A stretch of DNA of 64,000 bases from contig NC_052355.1 of NCBI RefSeq assembly GCF_009727055.1, positions 5,646,183-5,710,182 on the forward strand. The letters run 5' to 3'. The stretch's first letter is position 1. Every line of letters starts with the position of its first letter. This DNA is from Benincasa hispida (lineage: Eukaryota; Streptophyta; Magnoliopsida; Cucurbitales; Cucurbitaceae). Positions 11,364-22,393 of the stretch are shown here, piece by piece. The position numbers and the translations under genes were made by a program. The notes beneath the pieces are model-generated. The model was not told where the DNA came from. It did no database searches and saw only the letters and a list, made by a program, of their open reading frames with translations.

Positions 11364-12086
11364 TGTGACATCCCCTCTCGAGCTTATATCATAAACCTAG
11401 AAAGAGGTGTGAAGGCAATAGACACTACCTTTTTATATTATTTACTGTCTAAAAACTTGTTTTCTAGCTACGACTCATAGTTGAGTAATCTCATTCTAAA
11501 ACATTTATACATGTCATTACTATTTAGCAAGTAATAAATACAATCGTACAATGTTTCCAAAAATTCCAATTACAACTGTCGAAACGAGATGATTTTCGCA
11601 ATCATTTTGCCGACTTGTTCTAAGCATAAATCATCGCCCTCTTCTTGTTACATAGGGGAAAGGGAATTAAAAAAGAAATTAGAAAACATGAGCTAGAAGG
11701 CTCAGTGAGTGGTAAGTTTAAATTAAAGAGTACTTGCTTTCGAAAATATTTTTGGGAAGGCAATATCACAACATATGCAACTATAGAATGTATGATCTCA
11801 GTCTAGTAACTGAAGAGAATATGGAATGATCACATGTTCCTCCCAATATGCAACAAATCATCCATAACCCGGTTTGAGGAAACAATTTCAAGAACCCCAA
11901 ACAACCCGCCGAATATGCACATGTCGACAATTCCTGCTAGACATACTCGGGTACATTGAAAATCCCAGTCAAACGTCCACAAAGTATGATAACAATGTCC
12001 CAGGAAAAAATTCTAGTTTCCAATCAAACAAATGGAAAAAAAGCATAAAAATAAACCACAATCAAAATAGTCATCTAGATAAAAAA
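11364..12086 (-). mobile_element. Gypsy LTR fragment
   Basis: On the minus strand it ends GGGGATGTCACA, matching the GGGGTGTGACA end of the G1 and G2 LTRs. It also contains a diverged copy of their block 'CTCACTGAGCCTTCTAGCTC' (11,690-11,715). It is inserted in, and truncates, the copia RT fragment on its left. The remaining ~600 bp are too diverged for me to align fully. Confidence 0.5.
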
Positions 12087-12155
12087 TTGTAAACTAGTAA
12101 ACTTCACCTCTCTATTAGGTGGTAATTCTAATAATTCCTCAGGGAACACATTAAT
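12087..12155 (-). pseudogene. Gypsy pol fragment (protease-RT linker)
   Basis: The minus strand encodes FPEELLELPPNREV, clearly homologous to the [14 protein letters not shown] text of G1 at about 26,415-26,460. It is only ~65 bp and abuts the start of the copia A 5' LTR at 12,156, which truncates it. Confidence 0.7.
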
Positions 12156-14148
12156 TGTTGGGGTTTATTCCCTAAATCTCGTATGGTCCAGTACTTTGTA
12201 AATACCTGTATGAACAAACATTTTTGTGATGTAATAATATGAGATATTTTATTCACTACTGTCTTTGAAATATGAGATATGTTAGTTGCATTAACCATAA
12301 ATCAATAAACTAAGATCACTGGTTATTGTTGTAACTTAAGCATGTATGTGATGACATACAAGTAGATCGTGTTTTAAGTGATAATCTAAATGGTCTGTAG
12401 TATATAGATAAAGAAGAGAAACCTTATTCTGATGATTCTACAAGTGTGGCCCACTTTGTAGATGTTACAAGGGTTGTAAAGTATTACAAATGGTCTGATC
12501 CCGACCATTCATGTATTAGACATGCAAGCGGGGATGCTCTATACAAAAGAGTTTGTATAAGACTGACCCACGAAATGTTTAGTCTCATTATATAACAACA
12601 TTCATGACAGAGATTTTCTTTTCACTAGGATGACCATAGATAACATGACCTTAATCCTAAGTGAGTTAGGAACTCCTGTCTGTGAGGGCAGTCCTTTGAT
12701 TTGTATGGGTGCGACTGGCCAGATCGTCGACTCAAACCTACCACTTTGGGGATTCGTTTAATTGGAGAGCTAGGAACTCTACTACACAAGACAGAATTCA
12801 CTCCTTCCCCAATTCAGGGGTAAGTAGATAAATTGCTCCCTTAAGGGCTGATTTCGAGACTTGAACAATGTGGCACCACACTTTCTCTTGGCTCGAGAAG
12901 GATTTACTCATAGTAGAACTATGATGTATTGTTCATTAGAGAAATCAGTGGTACTTAAAGAGTCAAATGTAATTACAGGGGCAAAATGGTAAATTGGCCC
13001 AATTGTACTTAGGAGCGATTTGTGAAGGGTCATCGTACTGTTGATTGGTTATATCCAATGGCCAAAAAAATATATCTGTAGTGCGAAAAGTGCAGCTGTC
13101 GGTCTTTAGTGGAATGTCCGACAGTTAATGGATGGTGGATATCATGATTAAAGAGTTTAGTCAGTTATTCACGTACCGTTGGAGTTTAAAGCTATAGGTC
13201 TATAAGGTCCCCTTAGTAGCTTATTGGATTCATGTTAAGAATCAGTTTTTGGGTTAGTTTGAAGTGTTCAAATTAACAAGAGAAAATTTGATTATATATG
13301 ATATAATTAAATTGCATCAATTATATGAGATATAATTGAATTAATGTATTAGATACATTAATTGGAGGAATTATTATTAAATGCTACAAAAGAGGAAAAT
13401 AACTATGGTTTATATATTGCATGAGATGTGATATTAAAACTATAAGTTATGAATATATTTTTTATTTGTAATTAAATCAATTATGGGGTAATTGGTTCCG
13501 GTCTTTTCTCCCAATAACCAACTTAGTGGGAAGTTGTGATCAGTTATGGTAATTGATGGATAAAATGAAAATCGTTTTCATTTTTTTCACTATGCATTCA
13601 TTAAGTGATTGATAACCGGACGATCATAAGAGATAGCTATACGATAGCTTTAGAGCATAAACGATCATGCAACGAGTTTTCTATACGATAGGCACTTGTT
13701 TCGATCGAGTACTCAGTCTATGTGATAGACTTTAGTCATCTCCCACTTACTCGATCATCTATACGATATGTTAATTCCTCATAGCCTCTACCAAATCCAT
13801 ATAGATCCCACAACTCCTGGATTCTCTCGCCGAGAATACCATGGTAGCCTACTGGTGTTGTCTGTATACTACTCGAGGTTCATGGGGGATTTGTTCTTCT
13901 TCGAGGAGATTATGAGGCATAACGTTCGTGTTGGTGAACGATCGTGCTGTAAGATCGAGGGAACGAGAAGAAAAGTTCTTCAAGGGTAAGTTCTCTTGAT
14001 CCATAATATTTTCCTTTTGAAGTATGCTGTAATTTAGAGATTATGCATAACTATTATTATTTGATTGTAAATGTATATGTTTTGTCACAACGAAGTTTGG
14101 AACGATCTCTCTTCTGCTCACTGGTCTCTTTAATAAGAGTTCCTTCCA
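12156..14148 (+). repeat. Copia A 5' LTR
   Basis: Begins TGTTGGGG and ends CCTTCCA directly before the primer site (1,993 bp). Contains the TTATATAAC box at 12,588, an ACGATCG array near 13,620-13,770, TCTCCCACTTA at 13,741, and the motif GGATTCTC...GAGAATACC near 13,818. Intact end to end in the assembly. Confidence 0.85.
12588..12596 (+). promoter_or_regulatory. TATA-like box of copia LTR
   Basis: TTATATAAC, preceded by GTCTC. The same short box recurs at the equivalent site in other copies (GTTATATAAC at 33,174 and 61,635; CTTATATAAT near 37,892). Probable U3 promoter; the transcription start is not determined. Confidence 0.5.
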
Positions 14149-14161
14149 TTGGTATCAGAGC
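14149..14161 (+). promoter_or_regulatory. Primer binding site, tRNA-iMet
   Basis: TTGGTATCAGAGC immediately follows the LTR end. The twelve bases TGGTATCAGAGC are complementary to the 3' end of plant initiator tRNA-Met, the usual copia primer. Confidence 0.9.
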
Positions 14162-14489
14162 TAGGTTGTTCTGATAGTCCAAATTCCATTGATGCATCGA
14201 ATTACATTTACAGTCTTGGTGGGTTTTATGAATTCTGCAATGCGTTTAAATGTTAGATGTAGTTTTGGATGTGAGTCGATGGATGTTTCAAGATAGTTGC
14301 CTCTATTTGTTAAAGCTTTCTTTACTTTTCAAGTTCCATTGTAAGGGCCTTTGTGTTTTTGGGCATAATGACAGTGTTGTTGAGTTTGTATTCAAAGTGT
14401 TTGAGTCTGTAAGAGTCGTTCGAGAAGAAGCTTTAGCATATAATGATGTCTTTTTAATCGAGGAAGATGACCAAAGGTTGGTCACGTCG

Positions 14490-15010
14490 TGTAGCCCAGG
14501 CTAAACGATCGTTTAGATTTTGCTACGCGAACGTGTAGAAAAGTTCTACTTGATCAGGTAGTATTTGCTAAATTATCACATGGCTAATGCTAAGCGATTG
14601 GGTAAAGGGTTTACTCGGTCATATTGCATTGGCTACTCGATCGTGTAGACGATGAGGTAAACGATCGTTGAGATTTTTATACTATCACATGGTGAGCGCG
14701 CACACTAAACGATTGAGTAAGCCAGCATGCTTCATCGCATAGCCACTGGCTACTCGATCACTTGGTATACGATACTTGATGCTTGCTCCACGATCATTTA
14801 GAAAACAATCATGCTTCACCTCATAGTTGTCATCTACTCGATTGTTTAGGAATGCATTATACGATGTGCACTACACGATCGCATGGCCTTCATGCTTCAT
14901 TGCATAGTCATAGGCACACGATCCATGCTAGATGATCGTTTATTCTCGTTCAGCGTCACTAGACGATCACGGGAAGCTGCTATACGATCAAAGGAACGAT
15001 GCTTCACCCT
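14490..15010 (+). repeat. ACGATCG motif array in leader
   Basis: About fifteen degenerate units such as TAAACGATCGTTTAG, CTACTCGATCGTGTAG and ACTAGACGATCAC spread over 520 bp. Same motif family as the LTR arrays but outside the LTR, downstream of the primer site. Confidence 0.65.
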
Positions 15011-15199
15011 GGCGGTTCAAGACCCGGTTTGCTTGTTTGAACCGGTTGGCTCGTTGATTTTGTAATAGATAGCTTTATTTTTCCCAATTTTTTAGGCTAA
15101 TCATCCTGATCCATTATTTCTTAATGAATGTACATGTGATGTATGTTTATTTTTATATGTCATAAAGTATGCCACATGGTTTTAAAACCCACCATAGGT

Positions 15200-15560
15200 T
15201 ATGTAATTGTCGTGCATCATCTTTATATTATAAGAGTTATAGTATAGTAGGTTGCATGACTAAGTTATTTTAAAGCATGCTCATGCATCATATAATATAA
15301 GAGCTATAATATATGTATGCATTAAGCATATCCATGCATCATCTTTATATTATAAGGCTTATAGTATAAGGGTGTATGAAAGCATGTATGCTTAGTTCAC
15401 TACAAGTTATATAAGTGTTATATATAGTAATGAATGAACACTGCATGAGGCATGACACATAGGTTAATTTATAAAAGTTATAATACCTAGTCTAGCTTAG
15501 CAATATGAATGGTTTTAGTTGTTTCTATTTATAAGAGTTATAATAGAAATTAGAACTAAA
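15200..15560 (+). repeat. Degenerate AT-rich leader repeats
   Basis: Recurrent unit of roughly 60-90 bp around CATGCATCATCTTTATATTATAA followed by AGTTATAGTATA, seen near 15,213, 15,282, 15,332 and, more weakly, 15,470 and 15,530. The units can pair internally (TTATAnnn/TATAA). Confidence 0.5.
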
Positions 15561-16732
15561 ATAAATAAGAAATACATGCATGAAAACTTAGGTTTAATCA
15601 AGTTTTAAAAGAGTTTTAAAATTTGATTGAGATAGACCTAAGTTCACGATTTTAATGAAATTAGAAACATAAGTTTAATCTTTTAATTGGTTTAATAGGA
15701 TAAAATTAACTAATAAAAGATTAATTATGTACCAAATCTATCTATAAGGGACCTTTTGACTAAGGCAGGTTCTCACTAGGCTGGGGTATTTAAGGTGATA
15801 GAAACAGAACGACCCTACCTGGGAACCTACCTCGAAAGGTGAATTAGATAGATTTGTTGCATGTATGCAAATTCGATGATAGTCTATTAATGTGTTTAAT
15901 AAGACTTGATTCGAACTTGTTTAATTATCAAAAGCAAGGGTTGACTTTTAGCAAATTAAACTCTCACTTAGATAAAATTAGTTGCCAGATTGTCTAAGTT
16001 AATGAATCCCTAGGTAGAACATTCAGTGGGAGGTACTTAGAGTATATGATACTTCACTTAAATCTTTACACATTTCTCCCTAAAGTTCACACCTTGAGAT
16101 ATATCCTCGGCCTCGTTGCACCCTGGGAGTGTCCCTTTAAAGGATGTCGTTTAGGTAGGTCAATACCTAGGTGAATGGAGAGAATGTTCATAGTAAGTGG
16201 GAGAGAGATGTGTGACAACATATCCCAAGGTCTCTCTCATTAGGTTGGATAACTTTTTGTGCATCGCCTCGGGGCACTCTGGGAGTGTACCCCTAAAGAA
16301 TGGCAATTTTGCACGATTCTTTATCTGATCTCCTGAAAAGGATAAGGTTGTTGTACTCTCTTATCCTAATATGCTTTTTTCCTACGGTGGGCACATTAGG
16401 GTGGGACTCTAGGGCCTAAAATGAGAGGCTAAACTTATGTGGAATTGTTAAATGTTAACAAATTCTGGACCAAAAAGATGGTGACTGTTAGAGTCAGCTA
16501 CAATAGTTGTTTCTGTCTAATGGTTGAGAATGTCTCATCCCAATGAAGGGGCACTTGATCACCCCACCGATGACTTTTGTCCTGCCTCGCTAGGGCATCA
16601 TTGCAAAATATATGTCTTTTCACTAAGGGTACAATAAAACTACTTTGCTAAACATTAAAATTGGTGTTAAAAGTGCTAATGCAAGTAGACTTATTAAGTT
16701 TGTTCATTTTTTTTTCCAGCAACTTTTAAATT

Positions 16733-17275
16733 ATGGCAACTACGACATTAGCTTTATTAACCACCAACAAACTAACTGGTGACGACTACGCTAGTTGGAA
16801 AAACTCAATACTTACAATATTAATCATTTATGATCTCCGGTTTGTCCTTGTAGAGGAGTGTCCTCCTATTCCACCTCCTACTGCAGCTTGAAACATTCCA
16901 GATGCATATGAACAATGGACACGAGCGAGAAGGCCCGAGCATACATCTTGGCCAGCATAAACGATGTCTTGGCGAAGAAGCATGAGCCCATGGTCACTGC
17001 ACGTGAGATCATGGAGTCCCTGAAGGGAATTTTTGGACAACCGTTTGGGCAGCTCAAGCACTGTCTCTTATACACATCTAGATGTGTATAAGAGACAGGT
17101 TTACAACTGCCGCATGAAAGAGGGGGCATCTATTCGAGAACATGTTCTGAAAATGATGGTCCACTTTAATGTAGCAGAGATGAATGGGGCCCGCATCGAT
17201 GAGGCAGTCGGGTTAGCATTATTCTGCAAATGTTGCCAAAAAGCTTCCTGCACTTTGTATGCAACGTTGTGATTT
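16733..17275 (+). pseudogene. Copia A gag, broken
   Basis: Starts MATTTLALLTTNKLTGDDYA, a recognisable copia Gag N-terminus (UBN2-type). The frame stops at codon 53 (TGA, 16,889) and a frameshift follows near 16,920. Later frames give KKHEPMVTAREIMESL and, after an adapter at 17,061-17,098, VYNCRMKEGASIREHVLKM. About 20 bp of gag are missing at the adapter. The zinc-knuckle region is deleted: sequence jumps near 17,268 from mid-gag straight to the protease, compared with copia B. Confidence 0.85.
17061..17098. other. Nextera/Tn5 mosaic-end junction adapter
   Basis: The 19-bp Tn5 mosaic end CTGTCTCTTATACACATCT is followed immediately by its reverse complement AGATGTGTATAAGAGACAG. That is the mate-pair circularisation junction of a library kit, not plant sequence. 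It creates the false peptide SYTHLDVYKRQ. Confidence 0.97.
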
Positions 17276-17686
17276 ACTAGTTTTGGAAACTTGTTTAGTG
17301 GAGAATGATGATTCTGCCTGGATTATAGACTCTGTGGCCACTAATAATATTTGTCCTTCTTTTTAGGGGATTAGATCATGGCGGTAACTTGAGGCTGATG
17401 AGATGACGATGCGAGTAGGCACCAGGCACGTGATCTCAGCTGTGGTAGTGGGAGGACTCCAATTAACATTACATAATAGATTTATCATTTTAAATGATGT
17501 ATATTTTGTTCCCGAGTTAAAGAGGAACTTAATTTCTGTAAAGTGTTTCCTTAAATATAAATATACTCTCAACTTTTCTATGAATAAAGTGTTTATTCTA
17601 AAAGTTGGTGTTGTGATTTTTTTCAGCTTTACTAGAAAAGAATTTGTATGTACTAAGACCGTTAGCAACAAATTCCCTCCATAACA
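17276..17686 (+). pseudogene. Copia A protease remnant
   Basis: Reads LVENDDSAWIIDSVATNN, the copia aspartic-protease site with the glycine of D-S-G replaced by valine (17,318-17,350). A stop follows in FCPSF*GIRSWR. Then TMRVGTRHVISAVVVGGLQ and ELKRNLISVKCF, the pol region after the protease. Parallel copia B segment at 46,900-47,270. Inactive by the active-site change and stops. Confidence 0.85.
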
Positions 17687-17734
17687 CAAAAATGTTTAAA
17701 ACTGTCGTAACTCAAAATAAATGACTTAAACTTT

Positions 17735-18290
17735 CTCCTAGAGAGAATCAATTAGATCATATCAATATCAATAGGATTGAGAGATTGGTAAAGAATGGAC
17801 ATCTAAATGAGTTAGAGGAAAATTCTTTACCTGGTGTAGTTCATGCCTTAAAGGCAAGATGACTAAAAGATCTTTTTACTAGAAAAGGTTATTGAGCCAA
17901 AATGCCTCTAAAGTTAGTACATTTGGACCTTTGTGGTTATTTTATGCAACATAAGTCAGAAACCCTCGAAAAGTTCAAAGAGTTCAAGGCTGAGGTTGAA
18001 AACGCATTGGATAGATGGATTAAAACACTTCGATCGGATCGAGGTGGAGAGTTTTTGGACTCAGGATTCCAGGAGTATTTGATAGAACATGGAATCATTT
18101 CCCAACTCTCAGCGTCAGGTACACCTTAGCAAAATGGTGTATTGGAGAGAAGAATAGAACCTTATTGGGCATGGTTCGTACGATGATGAGTTACGCTTCC
18201 TTACCGAAATCGTTTTGGGGTTTCGTAGTGGAGACTACGGTATACATACTCAACTGTGTTCCCTCTAAGAGTGTTGCGAGAAAACCTCTA
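17735..18290 (+). pseudogene. Copia A integrase remnant
   Basis: Gag-pre-integrase text INRIERLVKNGHLNELEENSL (17,768), then an integrase core with an internal deletion: LVHLDLCGYF (17,914) jumps to KFKEFKAEVENALDRWIK and DRGGEFLDSGFQEYLIEHGI (18,037-18,095), followed by a stop at 18,127. The C-terminal text (MVRTMMSYASLPKSFWGF, 18,172) is in another frame. The HHCC zinc binding site is partly lost. It is cut at 18,295 by the second adapter. Confidence 0.85.
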
Positions 18291-18294
18291 GAGT

Positions 18295-18331
18295 TGTCTC
18301 TTATACACATCTAGATGTGTATAAGAGACAG
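18295..18331. other. Second Nextera/Tn5 junction adapter
   Basis: TGTCTCTTATACACATCT followed by AGATGTGTATAAGAGACAG; the first C of the mosaic end reads T. Compared with copia B (48,000-48,215), about 220-240 bp of element sequence are absent here, so the adapter marks a chimeric join. Confidence 0.95.
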
Positions 18332-18344
18332 GGATTATATAAAT

Positions 18345-19470
18345 GAGCACAGTCTACGAAGTAAAGTCGTGTTGCGTGAGCTTTCCAATGAAACTACTGA
18401 AACTTCAACAAGAGTTGTTGAAGAGCCTACTACATCAGCTAGAGTTGTGGATGGGAGTTCATTTAGTAGGTCGGTTCAACCTCAAGATTGAGGGAACCTC
18501 GACGTAGTGGGAGGGTTACAAACCCGCCCATTCGGTATCTGGGTTTCACGAAAATCCTTGCTATAGTAGCAAATGGCGACGTTGAGGATCCGTTTTCTTA
18601 TAAAAAGGCAATGGAGGATGTTGACTGGGATGAATGGGTCAAAGCCATGGATCTCGAGATGGAGTCGATCTACTTCAACTCAGTATGGGATCTTGTAGAT
18701 CAGCCTGATGGGGTAAGACATATAGGTTGTAAATGGATCTACAAGCATAAATGGGGTGTTGATGGGAAGGTGCAGACCTTCAAGGCTCGACTTGTGGCAA
18801 AGGGTCATACCCAGGTAGAGGGAGCCGACTATGAGGAGAATTTCTCACTTATTTCCATGTTAATGTCAATCTGCATCCTCCTGTCCATTGCAGCTTATTA
18901 TAATTATGAGATTTGGCAAATGGACGTCAAGACGGCCTTTCGAATGGAAATCTCGAGAAGACCATTTACATGGTGCAACTCGAGGGATTCATAGCCCAAG
19001 GTCAAGAGCAAAAAATTTGCATGTTCAATCAATCCATTTATGGGCTAAAACAAGCATCTCGATCCTTGAACATACGGTTTGATACTGCGATCAAGTCGTA
19101 TGGCTTTGACCAAAACGTTGATGAACCTTGTGTCTACAAGAAGATCATCAACTCTTCAGTAGTCTTCTTAGTGTTGTACATAGAAAATATACTACTTATT
19201 GGAAATGATGTAGGTTTACTGACTACAGTTAAGAATTGGCTAGTGACCTAATTCCAAATGAAAGATTTGGGAGAGGCTCAGTTTGTTCTATGTATACAGA
19301 TCTTTCAGGATCGTAAGTACAAAGTTCTAGCATTGTCTCAGGCATCATACATTGACAAGATGTTACTCAAGTACTCGATGCAAGACTCCAAGAGGGGCCT
19401 ACTGTCGTTCAGGCATGGAGTCACTTTGTCTAAGGACGTGTCCTAAGATGCCTCAAGAAATTGAGGATAT
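18345..19470 (+). pseudogene. Copia A reverse transcriptase, broken
   Basis: 18,488-18,994 reads as the N-terminal RT domain: WVKAMDLEMESIYFNSVWDL, GCKWIYKHKWGVDG and ARLVAKGHTQVEGADYEENF, to QMDVKTAF. A frameshift near 18,940 moves it to the frame of 18,913-19,251 (QSIYGLKQASRS, LVLYIENILLIGND). The catalytic Y-V-D-D is Y-I-E-N here (19,177-19,188), so both aspartates are lost. A stop follows at 19,249, then KDLGEAQFVL and YIDKMLLKYSMQ. Not active. Confidence 0.9.
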
Positions 19471-20168
19471 GAGACGGGTCCCATATGCATCTTCCGTTGA
19501 TAGTTTGATGTATGTGATGCTCTGTACTCGTCCAGACATGTGCTACGCTGTGGGCATATTCAGTAGGTATCAATCTAACCCAGGCCAGGGTCACTGAACC
19601 ACAGTGAAGAACATCCTCATGTATCTTCAGAGAATGAGAGACTACATGCTTGTGTATGGATCTAGGGTTTTGATCCTTACTAGATACACGGATTCTGACT
19701 TTCAGAACTAATAAAGACTCTCACAAGTCCATGTCACGGTTGGTCTTTACTCTTAACGGAGGAGCTGTAATGTGGCGAAGCACTAAGCAGGGGTGTATTG
19801 CTGATTTCACTATGGAGGCGAAGTATGTAGCGGCTTGTGAAGCTGCTAAGGAGGTCATCTGGCGCAGGAAGTTCTTGACAGATTTGGAAGTTGTTCCAGA
19901 TATGTCTAGGCCCATTGCCCTCTATTGTGATAATAATGGGGCAGTGTCGAACTCCAACGAGCCTAGGAGTCATAGACTGGACAAACACAAACACATAGAG
20001 TGAAAGTATCATCTAATATGCAAGATAATGCATCAAGAGGACGTTATCGTCATGAAGATCGCTTCGGAGCACAATGTTGCTGACCTGTTTACGAAGGCTC
20101 TCACGACTACAGTGTTTGAGGGTCACCATCAGAGCATAGGTCTACAGGATCGCCCGCGGCTGGACTAG
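19471..20168 (+). pseudogene. Copia A RNase H, broken
   Basis: Begins VPYASSVDSLMYVMLCTRPD (19,481), with a stop after GQGH and a frameshift at 19,700. The main RNase H block is 19,731-20,003: WRSTKQGCIADFTMEAKYVA, LYCDNNGAVSNSNEP. The E of the EYVA motif is K. After a stop at 20,001 it continues KIASEHNVADLFTKALT to a TAG at 20,166. Homologous to copia B 48,591-49,038 and to copia C. Confidence 0.9.
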
Positions 20169-20269
20169 GGAAAGTAGGAGATTTTCTTGTACTGGGATTT
20201 TATGCCCTAGTTTATTGTTTTATATTAGTTTTATGTACACCCCACTTCGCTTTAGGACAAATGGGAGAT
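20169..20269 (+). promoter_or_regulatory. Two polypurine-tract-like sites
   Basis: AAAGTAGGAGATTTT (20,172) and ACAAATGGGAGATTG (20,256) lie 85 bp apart; the second adjoins the 3' LTR start at 20,270 and is the functional position. The doubled layout recurs in copia B (61,113 and 61,193) and copia C (minus strand, 42,160 and 42,064). Confidence 0.7.
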
Positions 20270-22116
20270 TGTTGGGGTTGATGCCCTAAAGTCTCGTGTC
20301 CTGTAGTTTGTAAACAGTTTGTATGAACACTTCTGTTGTATAATATATGATATTTACTTCACATCTTGATTTTGCTTAGTTGTACATTTTATTTGCTTTA
20401 CCACAAACCGATAAACATAAAATCTCTGGTTATCTATATGTAACTTAAGCATGTATGTGGTGACATACAAGTGGATCATGTCTTGGATTATAACCAAAAT
20501 GGTCTATAGTATATGGATATAAAAGGGAAACCTTATCCTGGTAACACTGCGGATGCGACCCACTTTGTGGAATGGTCACAAGTGTTGTGACTTGTCACAG
20601 ATGGTCTGATCCTGATCATTCGTTAAAGAACATGGGAACGGAGGCATACTATACAAAGAGTTTGGATAAGACTTGACAATGAAGTGTTAACATCTCGTTG
20701 TATAAAACCATTCATGACAGAGACTTCACTTCACTAGGATGATCATAGGTAATATGACCTCAATCCTGAGTGAGTTAGGAACACCTACCATTAAAGGCGA
20801 TCCTTTGATTTGTATGGGTGCGAGTGGCCAGGTCACCGGTTCAAACCTACCATTTTGGGGATTCATCTTATTTGGGAGCTGGGAACTCAGTTACATGAGA
20901 TGGAATTCACTCCTTCCCTAAAGTAGGGGCAAGTAGATAGATAGCTCTCTTAAGGGTTTATTCTAGGGCTTGAACGATATGGCGCCACACACCTTTTCTT
21001 GGCCCGAGAGTGTTCAGACCTAGTTGGACTATGTTTTATTGATCATTAGAGGAATCAGTGGTACTTAAGGAGTGGGATGTAATTATAGGGGCAAAACGAT
21101 AATTGGCCCGACTGTACTTATGAGCATCTGTGAAGGGTCATCGTACTCATGATTTGTTATATCTGATGGACATAAAAATATATTTGTGGTAAGAAGAGTT
21201 CAACTGCTGATCTTTAGTTGAATGTCTGACAGTTAACGGATGGTGGATCTCGTTGCTAAAGAGTTTAGTCAGCTATTCACGTACCATTGGAGCTTCGAGC
21301 GACAAGTCCATAAGGTCCCGTAGGTAGTTTGGATAAAGTTGAGAATCAATTTTTGGGTCAGTTTCAAATGTTTAAATTGACAAGAGGGAGTTCGATTATA
21401 TATGATATAATTGACTGAATGTATGAGATACATTATTTTGGATGAAATTAGATATAAATATGATTTACATCAAGTGGAGGAGAAATTACTATAGTAGATA
21501 TATGATATCAAACCATAGGGTAAGAATATAATATGATTATATTCATTTATTACTTAAATCGTTAACTATGTGATAATTGCCTGAAAACTTCTCCTCAATC
21601 ATGCATTAGTGGGAAAATCAGTATTCGGTTATTGTAATTGAAGAATAAAATGAAAATTTGTTTCATTTTGCAAAGGGTTCGAAAAAATCGCTCAAGGTGT
21701 CAAAACGTATCGATCGCTTAGCTGGGAGCCTATACGATAGGGCCCTATCGCTTAAATGATCGCACACCCCGCATCTAAATGATCGCACGCAGTCTCTAAA
21801 CGATCGCTTACCGTGCTGAGTTTTCTAAATGATCGCTTACTAAATACTAGACGATCGCTTAGTAAAACCTTCACGATCGTGTAGCTTTCTCTAAACGATA
21901 AGCATCTGCTATACGATAGCCTTCTCCCACTTGCTTATCGTTCTACACGATCAGCCCTTTCCTCCTTCCACTACAAATTTAACAAAGACCATGCTTTGGA
22001 TTCTCACTCCGATAATACCAAGGGCTCTAAGTGGTGGTGTCGTCCCTGCTCCTGCTTGTTCGTGCATTGCCCTTCATGTAGACGATCGTGTTGTTGGTAG
22101 CCGACTGTTTGTTGGG
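20270..22116 (+). repeat. Copia A 3' LTR, first part
   Basis: Starts TGTTGGGGTTGATGCC after the polypurine tract. Includes a well-developed ACGATCG array (21,700-21,950), TTCTCCCACTTGC at 21,922 and the GGATTCTC...GATAATACC motif at 21,999. It is interrupted near 22,117 by family X; the last ~230 bp reappear at 32,703. Confidence 0.8.
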
Positions 22117-22393
22117 TTATCATAGTGCTAAGTTATTAAACAATGTTGGATTGCGTTCATGAAAAATGATAAATTGCGTCCATTAAGCATAAATTCTATA
22201 ATATTGCGGTCGCATGCGTCAGCACATTGGAACTATTGATTTTTGTATTTTCTTGTGCAGAATATGCGTTAACGCAATACAAAGAATGCGATCATAGCAA
22301 TATATCGGTCAAGCGAACTTCACTGCAAGACTTTGTGTTGATCTTGCTCGCAAACATCCACCCAAGAAGAATCATTGCAGCATGGTGGGCGCA

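Larger units (their letters stand above)
14162..16732 (+). other. Copia A 5' leader, non-coding
   Basis: A 2.6-kb untranslated leader. 14,490-15,010 holds ACGATCG-type units, 15,200-15,560 holds AT-rich repeats, and 15,700-16,640 is unique leader with two similar GC-richer blocks around CCTCGTTGCACCCTGGGAG (16,110) and GCCTCGGGGCACTCTGGGAG (16,267). A pyrimidine run TTTTTTTTTCCAG at about 16,708 could be a splice acceptor just before gag. Confidence 0.6.

Noticed and set aside
14490..15010. CRISPR-like array of short similar units
   Set aside because: Units are degenerate, unevenly spaced and lack constant-length unique spacers. The context is a plant retrotransposon leader.
17061..18331. 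Paired Tn5-like inverted repeats flanking ~1.2 kb, as if a bacterial transposon had inserted
   Set aside because: Only the 19-bp mosaic ends back to back are present; the interval between them is ordinary copia pol, with no transposase or resistance gene. A library adapter explains it.
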